From Maricaulis maris MCS10 (GTDB taxonomy: Bacteria > Pseudomonadota > Alphaproteobacteria > Caulobacterales > Maricaulaceae), in NCBI RefSeq assembly GCF_000014745.1, contig NC_008347.1, positions 2,062,001-2,126,000 on the forward strand: DNA of 64,000 nucleotides. Direction: 5' to 3'. The notes beneath the pieces were generated by a model. It saw only the letters and a program-made list of their open reading frames with translations, did no database searches and was not told where the DNA came from. The stretch's first letter is position 1; each line of letters begins with the position of its first letter. Shown here one piece after another: positions 27,120 to 36,479 of this stretch. The position numbers and the translations under genes were made by a program.

Positions 27120-27935
27120 TCAGTCCTCTTGCGTGTCGTCCGCCCGGTCGTCGGAGGACTGCATGAGATGCATGCCGCCGATCGAGATGAAGTAGAGCAG
27201 CAGCAGCGCGCCGCCGAGCATGATCTGGGAAATCGGATCCGGCGGCGTGGCAAAGGCCGCAAACAGGGCAATCCCGACCACCGCAAAACGCCAGCCCTTC
27301 AGCAGGGTCTTCGCCTTGAGGATGCCGGCCTTGGCCAGCAGCATCAGGAAAACCGGCATCTGGAAGGAGATTCCGAAGACCAGCATCAGCGTGGTGATGA
27401 GGTTCATATAGTCGGAGACATTGAGCAGAAGCTCGATGCGCGTGCCGACCAGCTCGGCGGATTGCTCCTGCCCCAGCGAGAAACGCATCACCATGGGCAG
27501 GACCAGGAAGTAGACAAAGCTGACCCCCACCCCGAAGAGAACTGGCGACATGGCCAGGAAGGGGGCAAAGGCGCCGCGCTCATTCTTGTACAGGCCCGGT
27601 GCGACGAAGCCGTAAATCTGCCAGGCGATGACCGGGAAGATGATGATCACCGAGCCGACCAGGGAGAGTTTCAGCCGGACAAAGAAGAATTCCAGCGGGG
27701 CGAAGAAATTGGCCGTCAGGTCCAATTCCTCGACCGGGACACCGCGCACGATGGAGGCCGCATCCCGGTAAGGCAGCAGCAGCCACTGGTAGAGCGTCTC
27801 GGAAAAGATGAAGCAGCCGATGAAGCCGACCAGCAAAAATCCCATGATCACAACCAGGCGCGAGCGCAGCTCGATCAGGTGCTCGATCAGCGGCGCCCGG
27901 CTCGCCTCGACTTCATCATGCTCGATTTCAGCCAT
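27120..27935 (-). CDS. tatC: Sec-independent (Tat) translocase subunit TatC
   Basis: 271 residues, six membrane helices. TatC binds the twin-arginine signal with TatB. The N-terminal signature is [15 protein letters not shown], with [14 protein letters not shown] and [11 protein letters not shown] in later loops. An acidic C-terminal tail ([12 protein letters not shown]) is slightly longer than usual. It starts five bases after the tatB stop, completing tatA-tatB-tatC. Confidence 0.96.
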   Translation of the reverse strand: MAEIEHDEVEASRAPLIEHLIELRSRLVVIMGFLLVGFIGCFIFSETLYQWLLLPYRDAASIVRGVPVEELDLTANFFAPLEFFFVRLKLSLVGSVIIIFPVIAWQIYGFVAPGLYKNERGAFAPFLAMSPVLFGVGVSFVYFLVLPMVMRFSLGQEQSAELVGTRIELLLNVSDYMNLITTLMLVFGISFQMPVFLMLLAKAGILKAKTLLKGWRFAVVGIALFAAFATPPDPISQIMLGGALLLLYFISIGGMHLMQSSDDRADDTQED

Positions 27936-27940
27936 CCGGC

Positions 27941-28450
27941 TCAGCGTCCCTTGATTTCGTCGACCGGCTTGGCAGGCGTGGTTTCGACCGGCGCCGCCCG
28001 CTCTGTCTCATCCGCACTGGCAGCGGCGTCGGCTCGCGCGTCAGCTTCCGGCGTCGTGCTTTGCGGTCCTTCGCTGTCGAGGGCGGCCAGTTTCGCCGCC
28101 TTGGCGGCCTTGTCAGCGTCGGTTTCCGCCTGGTTCTGCTCGACATGTTTCAGCTTCAGGGCGCGAATGTCGTCGTCCTGCGTGCCGCGGGCCGCCTTGT
28201 CCAACTCACCATGGATCTGGTTTATCGGATTGGCCTGTTTGAGCGCGTCGATTTCACGACGCAGCTCGGACAGTTCGGTCTCACGGCCGATTTCCTCGAA
28301 ACTGTTCTGGAAATCCTTCGCCATGGCGCGGGCCTGGGCCATCATCTGGCCGACCTTGCGCATCATGACAGGCAATTGCTGCGGACCGACCACGACCAGT
28401 GCGAGGACCAGGACCACCAGCAATTCCGGCATGCCGATGCCGGGGCTCAT
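27941..28450 (-). CDS. tatB: Tat translocase subunit TatB
   Basis: 169 residues. One N-terminal membrane helix (GMPELLVVLVLALVVVGPQQLP) is followed by an amphipathic helix (MMRKVGQMMAQARAMAKDFQ) and a long acidic, alanine-rich tail. The glutamate after the short periplasmic part and the GPQQLP hinge distinguish TatB from TatA. It lies three bases behind tatA. Confidence 0.94.
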   Translation of the reverse strand: MSPGIGMPELLVVLVLALVVVGPQQLPVMMRKVGQMMAQARAMAKDFQNSFEEIGRETELSELRREIDALKQANPINQIHGELDKAARGTQDDDIRALKLKHVEQNQAETDADKAAKAAKLAALDSEGPQSTTPEADARADAAASADETERAAPVETTPAKPVDEIKGR

Positions 28451-28453
28451 CGC

Positions 28454-28678
28454 CTAGCTCCCGGTCTTTTCGTCTTCGCGGGTCTCGGTGTTGAGCGCGC
28501 CGGTCGGCGTGTCGGATTCCGAAGTTTCGCTCTCGCCTTCATCATCCTTCAGCCCCTTGCGGAAGCTGGTAATGCCCTTGGCGAAATCGCCCATGACCGA
28601 CGCGATCTTTCCGCGACCGCCAAACAGCAGCACCGCGAGAAGGACTACGAGAAGAATTTGCCACATGCCGGGAGCCAT
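28454..28678 (-). CDS. tatA: Tat translocase subunit TatA
   Basis: 74 residues. The short hydrophobic helix ([16 protein letters not shown]) is followed by [23 protein letters not shown], the TatA amphipathic helix with the FG hinge and the conserved phenylalanine-lysine pattern, then a short acidic tail. TatA oligomers form the transport pore. It is preceded by a GGAGGGG-type ribosome binding site and by about 100 bp after scpB that show no gene. Confidence 0.95.
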   Translation of the reverse strand: MAPGMWQILLVVLLAVLLFGGRGKIASVMGDFAKGITSFRKGLKDDEGESETSESDTPTGALNTETREDEKTGS

Positions 28679-28779
28679 TTGCCCCTCCGTCTGAACCTTG
28701 CCAATTGGGTCTACTGCGTTTGCCGGGCCTCGTCCAACCCGTCAATCAGACAGCAGGACGATTGATCGCACGCGAACGG

Positions 28780-29589
28780 CTAGGTCGCTCCGTCCGGATC
28801 ATCATCCCCATCCATGAAGTCGACATGGAAGGCATGGGCCTCCTCGTCACTGAGCGGGTCTTCCAGCAGGTCCGGTTCGACACTGCGCGACGGGTCCGGC
28901 ACCGAAAAATCGGGCGGCAGGCGCGCATCGAGCAGGCCGGCGGCCTTCAGGTCGGACATGCCGGGCAGATCGCCGATCGATTGCAGGGAGAAATACTCCA
29001 TGAATCCCTGGGTCGTGCCGTAGGTGACCGGGCGTCCCGGCGTGCGACGACGCCCGCGCGGCCGCACCCAGCGCAGCTCGAACAAAAGGTCGAGCGTGCC
29101 GCGCGACACGGCGACACCGCGGATTTCCTCGATCTCGGCACGCGTCACCGGCTGGTGATAGGCGATGATCGACAGGGTCTCCAGCGCCGCTTGCGACAGC
29201 TTTCGCGGCTCCTGCTTGACCTCGACCAGCACGTCGGCGAGATCCGGCGCGGTCTCGAACCGCCAGCGGCCGCCCACTTCGGACAGGTGCACGCCGCGTT
29301 CGGCATATTCATCACGCAACTTGCCCAGCAGGTCCTGGATGTTCGCTTCCAGTGGCAGGCGTCCGATAAGGGTTTCCTCGTCCAGCGGCTCGGCAGCCGC
29401 AAACAGCAAAGCCTCGAGGATGCGCAGATTGCGACGTTCGGTATTGACGGCGAGATGGACGCCCAGGGCTTCGGACGCTTCCGCATCGGCGGCGACATTG
29501 GGGCCCTGATGGGCGGCACGTTCGCGCAGGGCCGAGATCGCGCTGGTGATCGCGTCGGCCGGTTCGTCCGTTGTCGTTTCGTCAGTCAT
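28780..29589 (-). CDS. scpB: segregation and condensation protein B
   Basis: 269 residues from ATG at 29589 (MTDETTTDEPADAI); the longer frame to 29787 overlaps scpA completely and is rejected. ScpB dimers join ScpA and SMC in the condensin that organises and segregates the chromosome. The winged-helix region ILEALLFAAAEPLDEETL and KLSQAALETLSIIAYHQPVTRAEIEEIRGVAV are diagnostic. The C-terminus is acidic and extended (LPPDFSVPDPSRS...), longer than in Firmicutes. It overlaps the scpA end by eight bases. Confidence 0.94.
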   Translation of the reverse strand: MTDETTTDEPADAITSAISALRERAAHQGPNVAADAEASEALGVHLAVNTERRNLRILEALLFAAAEPLDEETLIGRLPLEANIQDLLGKLRDEYAERGVHLSEVGGRWRFETAPDLADVLVEVKQEPRKLSQAALETLSIIAYHQPVTRAEIEEIRGVAVSRGTLDLLFELRWVRPRGRRRTPGRPVTYGTTQGFMEYFSLQSIGDLPGMSDLKAAGLLDARLPPDFSVPDPSRSVEPDLLEDPLSDEEAHAFHVDFMDGDDDPDGAT

Positions 29590-30397
29590 CTGTCGCGCCC
29601 TCTTCCCCCGAAAGCGACCGCACATACAGCGGCGCATAGGCTTCCTGCTGGCGCAATCGTGCATGGCCCTCCTTGGTGATTTCAAGTGCGGCCAGCATCG
29701 AACTGGCCCGCACCGAACGCATCGGAGGAGGGTTGGCGCCCAGCTCCCCGGCTCCGGGAAGCAGGCTGTCCAGGTCCCGCCAGTCACTGAGTTGCGGCAT
29801 CAGTGTTTCAAGACGGTCCCTTGCAGTTTCCAGGCCATAAACCTTCGGCGTCGGGGGCCGGTAAACAGACTTGGCCTGCTTGACCCGGCGGCTGGAATAG
29901 GCCGACAGAAGATCGTGCAAATCGGCCTCATAGACCACCGACCGCGTCGCCCGAACGCCCTCCGGCATGCCGCGGACATGGATGTTGGTGGCCAGCAAGG
30001 GCCGCGCGAACAATGCATCGGCCGCCGCGCGCATGGCTTCCAGCCGGCGCAGTCGGAAAGCCAGCGCTGCCGCGAGCACTTCAGCGGGCTGGTCATCGTC
30101 TTCCTTGGGCGGCTTGGGCAGGAGGAGTTTCGATTTGAGAAAGGCCAGCCAGGCCGCCATCACAAGATAGTCGGCCGCCAGGTCGAGGCGCTTTTTCCGC
30201 GCCGCCTCCATGAACAGCAGATACTGGTCGGCCAGGTCGAGGATGGAGATCTTCGCAAGATCGATCTTGCGCTTGCGCGCCAGGGCGAGGAGCAGGTGAA
30301 GCGGTCCCCCGAATCCATCAAGGTCGACGACGAGCGCGTCGGTCTCGGCGTTCTCGGCGGCTTCAAACCGCACGTCTTCCTCGAAGTCCTCGCTCAC
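29582..30397 (-). CDS. scpA: segregation and condensation protein A (kleisin)
   Basis: 271 residues. The kleisin subunit bridges SMC heads. The N-terminal FGGPLHLLLALARKRKIDLAKISILDLADQYL is the conserved ScpA signature; AADYLVMAAWLAFLKSKLLLP follows, and a C-terminal winged-helix region (SMLAALEITKEGHARLRQ) closes it. The eight-base overlap with scpB suggests translational coupling. An acidic leader precedes the conserved part. Confidence 0.94.
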   Translation of the reverse strand: MSEDFEEDVRFEAAENAETDALVVDLDGFGGPLHLLLALARKRKIDLAKISILDLADQYLLFMEAARKKRLDLAADYLVMAAWLAFLKSKLLLPKPPKEDDDQPAEVLAAALAFRLRRLEAMRAAADALFARPLLATNIHVRGMPEGVRATRSVVYEADLHDLLSAYSSRRVKQAKSVYRPPTPKVYGLETARDRLETLMPQLSDWRDLDSLLPGAGELGANPPPMRSVRASSMLAALEITKEGHARLRQQEAYAPLYVRSLSGEEGATDD

Positions 30398-30492
30398 CTC
30401 AATTCCTCGCTCAGGACACGACCTCGCTCAGCTTGCGACCTCGCTCAGGCTTTCTCCCCTTGGATCAACCTGGCGTGGACAGCGCGCCAGGA

Positions 30493-31509
30493 TCAGGCGG
30501 GAAGCCTGTCCAGACAGTCATTGAGCCGCGATTCGGCATCGTCCGGGTCAAAATCCTCGATCACGTCGCGAATCCGCTCGGCCGCTTCGGCCCGTTCCAG
30601 CGCCCGGCCGGTCAGGGCTGTCGTTCCTTCGGCGACCCCGATCATCTCGGACATCTGGCCATTACAGTGCAAAAGCATGTCGCAGCCGGCCTTCAGGGAC
30701 AGCTCGCCGCGCTCGCGGAATGTGCCGGTCAGAGCCTTCATCGACAGATCGTCTGTCATAAGCAGCCCATCAAACCCGATCTCGCCACGCACCACCTTGT
30801 CGACCATGTCTGCGGACTGGGTGGCAGGGAGGTCGCGGTCGATGTCGGAATAGACAATATGGGCCGTCATCGCCATCGGCGCATCATTTAGACCCTTGAA
30901 GGGTGCAAAATCCGTCTCAGACAACAGGCCATGCTCTTCCGGCACGACGGGCAGTTCGAGATGGCTGTCGGCCCGGGCCCGGCCATGTCCGGGGATATGC
31001 TTGATGATCGGCGCGACACCGCCTGCCATCAATCCATCCATGGCGGCGCGGCCCAGATGGATGACCGGTTCGGGCGTGGTGCCGAAAGCGCGGTCACCAA
31101 TAATGTCGTCTGCCCCTTCGATCCGCAGATCGGCGACCGGGGCACAGTCGACATCGACACCGATGGTGCGCAGCTCGTGAGCCAGCAGGCGGTGATTGAT
31201 GCGGGTCGCCTCGATCGCCAGCTCCTCATCGACTTGCCAGAGGTCGGCAAAGCGCTGGGCCGCAGGCGCGGCACGCCAGGTCGGAGGCCGCAGCCGGGCG
31301 ACACGCCCGCCTTCCTGGTCGATCAGGATGGGCGCGTCGCGACCGACACAGTCGCGCAGCTCCAGTGTCAGACGGGAGACCTGGTTGATGCCCTCGATAT
31401 TGCGGGCGAACAGGATGAAGCCCCACGGATCAATGTCGCGGAAAAAGGCTTTCTCGTCCGGGCTCAGCTTGGTGCCGGCCAGACCGTAGATCACGGATGC
31501 GATGGTCAT
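30493..31509 (-). CDS. nagZ: beta-N-acetylhexosaminidase NagZ
   Basis: 338 residues, a cytoplasmic family 3 glycosidase that removes N-acetylglucosamine from recycled muropeptides. The catalytic-loop motif KHIPGHGRARADSH is present, with FDGLLMTDDLSMKAL carrying the nucleophile aspartate and EGINQVSRLTLELR at the front. No signal peptide. Its ATG overlaps the TGA of the preceding SPOR gene (ATGA), so it is probably coupled to it. Confidence 0.94.
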   Translation of the reverse strand: MTIASVIYGLAGTKLSPDEKAFFRDIDPWGFILFARNIEGINQVSRLTLELRDCVGRDAPILIDQEGGRVARLRPPTWRAAPAAQRFADLWQVDEELAIEATRINHRLLAHELRTIGVDVDCAPVADLRIEGADDIIGDRAFGTTPEPVIHLGRAAMDGLMAGGVAPIIKHIPGHGRARADSHLELPVVPEEHGLLSETDFAPFKGLNDAPMAMTAHIVYSDIDRDLPATQSADMVDKVVRGEIGFDGLLMTDDLSMKALTGTFRERGELSLKAGCDMLLHCNGQMSEMIGVAEGTTALTGRALERAEAAERIRDVIEDFDPDDAESRLNDCLDRLPA

Positions 31510-32339
31510 CGGCGAGCCACCAGGCAGTCCTGGCCGCGGGACTGAAGCGTGGAGCAGAAGCTCACAGCATCACCCCGGTCGCCGAAAGCCGCGATGCGCA
31601 GCCGATGATAGGTGCCCCGTCCTTCAATCTCGACCGACGCCACGTCCGGCGCCATGCCCGACGAGATGTCGGAGAAACGGGTGCGGAAGGCGACCCACGC
31701 CGCCTCGGCGTCGGCTTCGGTACGGAAAGAGGCGATCTGGACCACCCAGCTTCCGGTCAAGTCCACCCCGGTGACCTGGCCTGATGGCGCAGCAGGTTCC
31801 GGAGCGGCCACGACCGGTTCGGGTGCAGGGTCCGGCTCACGGACCGGGCGCTGCGGTGCCTGGCGCGGCGTGGCATCGGGCAGTGTGTCAGTTTCGATCG
31901 GTGTATCCTGCGGCTGCGTGTTGGCCGCCGCATCGGCATCGACCTGTTCCACTCGCAGGGTCGGCCGGCCGCTGTCTTCCAGCGGCTCTTCCGGAGCCGG
32001 GCGCAGTGATACCGTGTCATCGGCCGCACCATCGCCGGTCAGCCGGTCATAGACTTCCAGTTCGGTATCCGGCGTCTCCGCGCCACCCGGATCGACCGGA
32101 CGCTCGCGATAAGGCTCCTCATTGGGGACAAGCCGCGGCGCGCCATCACGACCGCTGTCACGCAGGCCCTGATTATAGGCACTCCACACCACGCCGAGGA
32201 ACAGCACGAAGGCCGCCAGCGCCGTGGTCAGCAGCAACAACCCCCGACGGGCGTCCTCGTCGCGGGCGTCAAAAGTGGCGAACTCGTCAGCAGGCGGCGC
32301 GTAGGCCCCGATCCGGCTTTCCTCGTCTTGGTCTGTCAT
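31506..32339 (-). CDS. SPOR-domain inner-membrane protein
   Basis: 277 residues: a cytoplasmic acidic start, one membrane helix (LLLLTTALAAFVLFLGVVWSA, around residue 35-55), a long proline/glutamate-rich periplasmic linker, and a C-terminal SPOR domain (SWVVQIASFRTEADAEAAW ... YHRLRIAAFGDRGDA ... CLVARR). SPOR domains bind denuded peptidoglycan at the division site. The gene is always near nagZ-scpAB in this type of cluster, consistent with a cell-wall/division role. Two cysteines in the SPOR domain may form a disulfide. Confidence 0.88.
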   Translation of the reverse strand: MTDQDEESRIGAYAPPADEFATFDARDEDARRGLLLLTTALAAFVLFLGVVWSAYNQGLRDSGRDGAPRLVPNEEPYRERPVDPGGAETPDTELEVYDRLTGDGAADDTVSLRPAPEEPLEDSGRPTLRVEQVDADAAANTQPQDTPIETDTLPDATPRQAPQRPVREPDPAPEPVVAAPEPAAPSGQVTGVDLTGSWVVQIASFRTEADAEAAWVAFRTRFSDISSGMAPDVASVEIEGRGTYHRLRIAAFGDRGDAVSFCSTLQSRGQDCLVARR

Positions 32340-32436
32340 GGATCCCGGTTCTCACCCTTGCCCGGCGGTCACGCGAATCGCGACGCGCCTCAACACGATA
32401 ACATTGCGGTCGATAAGGCTTTACCGCCGCGACACT

Positions 32437-33627
32437 CTAGAAATACCCCTGCACGGTGAAAAGCCGTCTGTGCTCTTCCACTGCAAAGCGATCCGTCATG
32501 CCGGCGATATAGTCGCAAACCGCGCGCGCTGTCTGCGCGGTACCGGCACCTGTCATGCCTGCCTGCACATCGCTGGGCAAGACACCCGGATCGGCCAGAT
32601 ACAGGTCAAACAGTTCGCCGGTCACCCGGCGCGCCTGGCTCATCATCCGGTTGACCTTGTAGTGCCGATACATGTGGGCAAAGAGATGGCGGCGCAGCGC
32701 GGCGAGATGCAGCACCATTTCCTCGGAAAAAGCCACCACCGGGTGATCCAGCTCACGCAGGGCCTGGGCGCTGTCGGGACGGGCCCGATCAAGCCGTTTG
32801 CCGGATTCTGCGAGGACATCCGCCACCATGACGCCGATCAGTTCGCGCACCGCTTCATGGATAATGATGGTTTGCGGCTTGTCCGGCCACCGCTCCCGGA
32901 CCCGGCGGAATATATCGCCGACCAGCGGCAGCTCGAGCAGAGGCTCGATTTCCAGCAGGCCGGAACTCAACCCGTCATCAATGTCGTGATTATTGTAGGC
33001 GATATCATCTGCCAGCGCCGCGATCTGGGCCTCGAGGCCGGCATGGGTTTCGAATTCGAGGTCTCGCCAGCCCTCATAGTCAGTGAAAGCCCAGGGCAGA
33101 TCGGCTTCCGTCTGCCCCGGCCCGAGCAAGGGGCCATTATGCTTGACGACACCTTCCAGGGTTTCCCAGGTCAGGTTGAGGCCATCGAACTCGGGATAGC
33201 GCACTTCCAGCTTGGTGATCGCGCGCAGGGTCTGGGCGTTGTGATCAAAGCCGCCGAAATCCTTCATCTTCAGGGCCAGCTCACGCTCGCCCTCATGCCC
33301 GAACGGCGGATGCCCCAGATCATGGGCGAGAGCGAGCGCCTCGGCCAGGTCCTCATCGCCGCGCAAGGCCCGCGCCAGCGTGCGGGCGATCTGTGACACT
33401 TCCAGGGAATGGGTCAGACGGGTGCGATAGAGATCGCCCTCATGGGCCACAAATACCTGGGTCTTTCCCTTCAGCCGGCGAAAGGCCGCCGAGTGTATGA
33501 CTCGGTCACGATCGCGCTGGAATGCATTGCGCATGGCGCTGTCAGCCTGCGGAAAACGGCGCCCGCGTGATTGGGCTGGATGGCAGGCATAGGGGGCACG
33601 GGTACGCTCGGTCGCGGCAATGGTCAT
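32437..33627 (-). CDS. dgt: deoxyguanosinetriphosphate triphosphohydrolase-like protein
   Basis: 396 residues from ATG at 33627 (MTIAATERTRAPYA); the open frame to 33732 is rejected because it overlaps the erpA start region. The HD-domain signature is present: RLTHSLEVSQIARTLAR with LALAHDLGHPPFGHEGE, which binds the metal. The product removes triphosphate from dNTPs in the cytoplasm. The C-terminus (HMYRHYKVNRMMSQARRV) matches the type-2 Dgt subfamily. It is divergent from erpA with a 95-bp promoter spacer. Confidence 0.93.
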   Translation of the reverse strand: MTIAATERTRAPYACHPAQSRGRRFPQADSAMRNAFQRDRDRVIHSAAFRRLKGKTQVFVAHEGDLYRTRLTHSLEVSQIARTLARALRGDEDLAEALALAHDLGHPPFGHEGERELALKMKDFGGFDHNAQTLRAITKLEVRYPEFDGLNLTWETLEGVVKHNGPLLGPGQTEADLPWAFTDYEGWRDLEFETHAGLEAQIAALADDIAYNNHDIDDGLSSGLLEIEPLLELPLVGDIFRRVRERWPDKPQTIIIHEAVRELIGVMVADVLAESGKRLDRARPDSAQALRELDHPVVAFSEEMVLHLAALRRHLFAHMYRHYKVNRMMSQARRVTGELFDLYLADPGVLPSDVQAGMTGAGTAQTARAVCDYIAGMTDRFAVEEHRRLFTVQGYF

Positions 33628-33722
33628 GTCAGCAGGGCCTTTTATCCGCGCGGGGGGAGGTCCATATAAGACCAAGACGACACAATCCAAAGGCCGTACG
33701 GCCGACAGCATCAGGCAGACCC

Positions 33723-34052
33723 ATGTCCGCAAACGTCACACTCTCGGCCTCGGCCGCAAAACAGATCAAGACCATCATCGCCGCCCAGGCGGCGGCCGGC
33801 CTGTTGCGCATCGGTGTGGTCGGCGGTGGCTGCTCCGGGTTTTCCTACACCTTTGATCTGGACGACGCGGTCAATGGCGATGACATGATCATCGAACGCG
33901 ATGGCGCCAAAGTGGTCATCGACGAGGCCTCCCTGCCCTTTCTGGACGGGTCCGAGATCGATTATGTCGACGAGCTGATCGGCGCCAGCTTCAAGATCCA
34001 CAATCCAAACGCCACCGCCGCCTGCGGTTGCGGCACGAGTTTTTCGGTCTAG
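33723..34052 (+). CDS. erpA: iron-sulfur cluster insertion protein ErpA (A-type carrier)
   Basis: 109 residues from ATG at 33723 (MSANVTLSASAAKQIK). The A-type scaffold cysteines are C37 (GGGCSGFSY) and C101/C103 (AACGCGTSFSV). It carries Fe-S clusters to target proteins in the cytoplasm. The longer frame to 33522 lacks support. Divergent from dgt, as in many alphaproteobacteria. Confidence 0.93.
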   Translation: MSANVTLSASAAKQIKTIIAAQAAAGLLRIGVVGGGCSGFSYTFDLDDAVNGDDMIIERDGAKVVIDEASLPFLDGSEIDYVDELIGASFKIHNPNATAACGCGTSFSV

Positions 34053-34110
34053 ACCTCGCCCCCTGCCACAAGCTGCCCTATCCTTGCGCCGGCAACCGGG
34101 AGGAAAACAG

Positions 34111-34458
34111 ATGGCTTATGTTCAGGGGTATGTCGCGGCGGTACCGGATGAAAATCGGGACGCCTTCATCGAAAGCAGCGTCGTCATGTGCGCGATGATG
34201 AAGGAATTTGGCGCTTTGCAAGCGGTCGATTGCTGGGGCGCCGATGTTCCGGAAGGCGAGCTGACCTCCTTCCCCAAGGCCGTGCAGAAAAAGGACGGCG
34301 AGACGGTCACCTTTTCCTGGGCGGTCTGGCCGGACAAGGCGACGGCCGATGCTGCGATGGAAAAGATGATGGCCGATCCGCGGATGAAGGCCGATGAGAT
34401 GCCCTTCGACGGCAAGCGACTGATCTTTGGCGGCTTTGAATCACTGGGCGAGATCTGA
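34111..34458 (+). CDS. DUF1428 family protein
   Basis: 115 residues from ATG at 34111 with a strong ribosome binding site (GGGAGGAAAAC). The start MAYVQGYVAAVPDENRDAF and the core VTFSWAVWPDKATADAA with DEMPFDGKRLIFGGF are typical of DUF1428, a small ferredoxin-fold (dimeric alpha-beta barrel) family of unknown function, once described as YbaA-like. The gene lies six bases before the nitroreductase gene, so both may be cotranscribed. Confidence 0.85.
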   Translation: MAYVQGYVAAVPDENRDAFIESSVVMCAMMKEFGALQAVDCWGADVPEGELTSFPKAVQKKDGETVTFSWAVWPDKATADAAMEKMMADPRMKADEMPFDGKRLIFGGFESLGEI

Positions 34459-34464
34459 CCCTTC

Positions 34465-35142
34465 ATGACCACACGTTTTTCGGACATTGCCCGGCGCCGC
34501 ATCTCGACGCGCGCCTTTCTCGACACGCCGGTCGGCAAGGACGAGATCCGCGACATTCTTGATACCGCGCGCTGGGCGGCGTCCGGCGGCAATCTGCAGC
34601 CGTGGACGGTCCATGTCGTGACCGGCGAAGCGCGACAAAGGGTCATCGACACGGTCCGCATGCGCCTCGAAGTCGACCCGTTCGGTGATGAGAATGATTT
34701 CGGCGCCTATCCCAAATCACTCTGGGACCCCTTCCGCACCCGACGCCATGCGCTGGGCGAGCAGATGTATGAGACGATGGGAATCGGGCGCGACAACAAG
34801 CCGGCCCGGCTCAATCACCTGTTGAAGAATTTCGAGTTCTTCGGCGCCCCGGTCGGCCTCTTCTTCAGCCTCGACGCCCGCATGAACCCCAATCAATGGG
34901 GCCATCTGGGCATGTTCATCATGTGCGTCATGCTGGCGGCCGAGGAAAAGGGGCTGGCGACCTGCGCCCAGGAAGCCTGGATGACACGCTGGAAAACCGT
35001 CGGCGCCGCCATCGGCCTGTCACCGGAGGAGCGAATCTGGTGCGGCATGGCGCTCGGTCATGCCGACCCGGACGCGGCGGTGAACTCGCTGCGCTCGGAG
35101 CGGGCGGAGGTGGATGAGTTCACCCGCTTCCTCGAACACTGA
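34465..35142 (+). CDS. nitroreductase family protein
   Basis: 225 residues with the FMN-binding layout of the nitroreductase family: RRRISTRAFLDTPV at residues 10-23, RWAASGGNLQPWTVHV, and a C-terminal IWCGMALGHAD. The sequence between is typical of NfsA/NfnB relatives that reduce nitro or quinone groups with NAD(P)H. Substrate unknown. It converges on the M1-like protease three bases later with no space for a terminator. Confidence 0.9.
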   Translation: MTTRFSDIARRRISTRAFLDTPVGKDEIRDILDTARWAASGGNLQPWTVHVVTGEARQRVIDTVRMRLEVDPFGDENDFGAYPKSLWDPFRTRRHALGEQMYETMGIGRDNKPARLNHLLKNFEFFGAPVGLFFSLDARMNPNQWGHLGMFIMCVMLAAEEKGLATCAQEAWMTRWKTVGAAIGLSPEERIWCGMALGHADPDAAVNSLRSERAEVDEFTRFLEH

Positions 35143-35145
35143 GCC

Positions 35146-36411
35146 CTATTCCGCGAGTATCGCCTCGAATTCGGCCCGGCCCTCTGCGCCGGCTTCAGCT
35201 TCGAACAGATCAAGCATTTGCGACGTGGTCCTGACACGCTCGCGCATGAAGGCCTGCATGAAGCGGGCAAAGGTCTCGCGACCGACCAGCGCTTCGGCGC
35301 GGGCCAGCGCCAGCGGTCCCTTTCGGTAAGCGACCAGATAGGGCGGCCTCTCAGTCATCTGCGGCGTCCAGACTGGCGGCAACGGGTTCGCGGCTCCGTC
35401 GACCTGACGCTGATAGCTCGCCATGCGTGCTTCAAACGCGGCCTCGCCGAGCGCTTCGCGCATGCCCATGTTCGCGACATAGTCGGCGAAACTTTCATTG
35501 AGCCAGTTCTCGACGGTCATCGCATTGCCGTGGCTCCAATAGTGGCCCAGCTCGTGGCAGATGAACTGGGTCAGCGCCGGAGATTCGCTGTCGGCAATGT
35601 CGGTGAGCGCGATCAGGGTGCCGCGAGAATACCCGCCCTCATGGCGCGAGGTCACGACGATGGAGGCATCCGGCAAGGGCCCGGCATCGGCCGCCAGCTC
35701 GTTGAGATAGCCGGTACAATGTTCCAACGCTCCGACCACGGCGTCGATATTGGTGCCGGCCGGATTGCGGGTGTCGTAAATGGCATAGCCCGGCGCGGCA
35801 TGACGCTGATAATCAGCCATCAATGTGAAGGCGAGATCGAGCGTGGGCGTTTCCTGGACGACCTGGAATCCACCCGGTACACGCTCGATCGACTGCATGG
35901 CGACCCCCGCCCACTCGCCGGGCAACCACACATCCAGTTCCGCTGTCATCAGGGCATCAAAGCCCGCATCAAACGGCAGCCAGAAACTGTCGACCGTGAA
36001 TTCGACCTTGCTTGTATCCAGCGTATTGATGGCCGTTTCAGGGGGCTCGGGAAACAGTGCTCCGGCATACCTCACCTGGACCTCGCGCCCCTGCCCCTCG
36101 GCTTCAGGATTGAGGATCACCGTGTAGGCCCGCATGGATCCGTTGAAACCATCAACCAATTGGCTTGAAACAGATCGGACCCTCTCACCACTGATTTCCG
36201 CCTCGCCGAACGCCGCATTCAGGAACAGGGTCAATTCGGATCGTTCGCCATCATTGACCGTCAACGTCCAGTCGGCGTCCAACATGCCGGTTTCCGGGCT
36301 GAGCCGAAGGTCCCCGTCATAGTGGTAGCTGGCCTCTTGGGCCGATGCGGCCGAAGTCAGACCGATAATGATGGCGGCGCTGGCCGTCCGAATAGCGTGT
36401 TTGACTGGCAT
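35146..36411 (-). CDS. secreted M1-like (gluzincin) metallopeptidase
   Basis: About 421 residues from ATG at 36411 (MPVKHAIRTASAA...); a signal peptide ends near AASAQEA. The zinc site is visible: HELGH (H286, H290) and the third ligand glutamate in NWLNESFADY (E306). The N-terminal half (beta-rich, GDLRLSPETGMLDADWTLTV) matches the M1 saddle domain. The spacing between HExxH and the third ligand is 15 residues where M1 aminopeptidases have 18, so it is an atypical member. It should act in the periplasm or outside the cell; the substrate is unknown. Confidence 0.78.
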   Translation of the reverse strand: MPVKHAIRTASAAIIIGLTSAASAQEASYHYDGDLRLSPETGMLDADWTLTVNDGERSELTLFLNAAFGEAEISGERVRSVSSQLVDGFNGSMRAYTVILNPEAEGQGREVQVRYAGALFPEPPETAINTLDTSKVEFTVDSFWLPFDAGFDALMTAELDVWLPGEWAGVAMQSIERVPGGFQVVQETPTLDLAFTLMADYQRHAAPGYAIYDTRNPAGTNIDAVVGALEHCTGYLNELAADAGPLPDASIVVTSRHEGGYSRGTLIALTDIADSESPALTQFICHELGHYWSHGNAMTVENWLNESFADYVANMGMREALGEAAFEARMASYQRQVDGAANPLPPVWTPQMTERPPYLVAYRKGPLALARAEALVGRETFARFMQAFMRERVRTTSQMLDLFEAEAGAEGRAEFEAILAE

Positions 36412-36479
36412 GATGCTCCCCGGCTTGTTGTCAGCCAAGGGATGCGGCAACCGGCCGGATCAGATGCAAACGGGATCGG

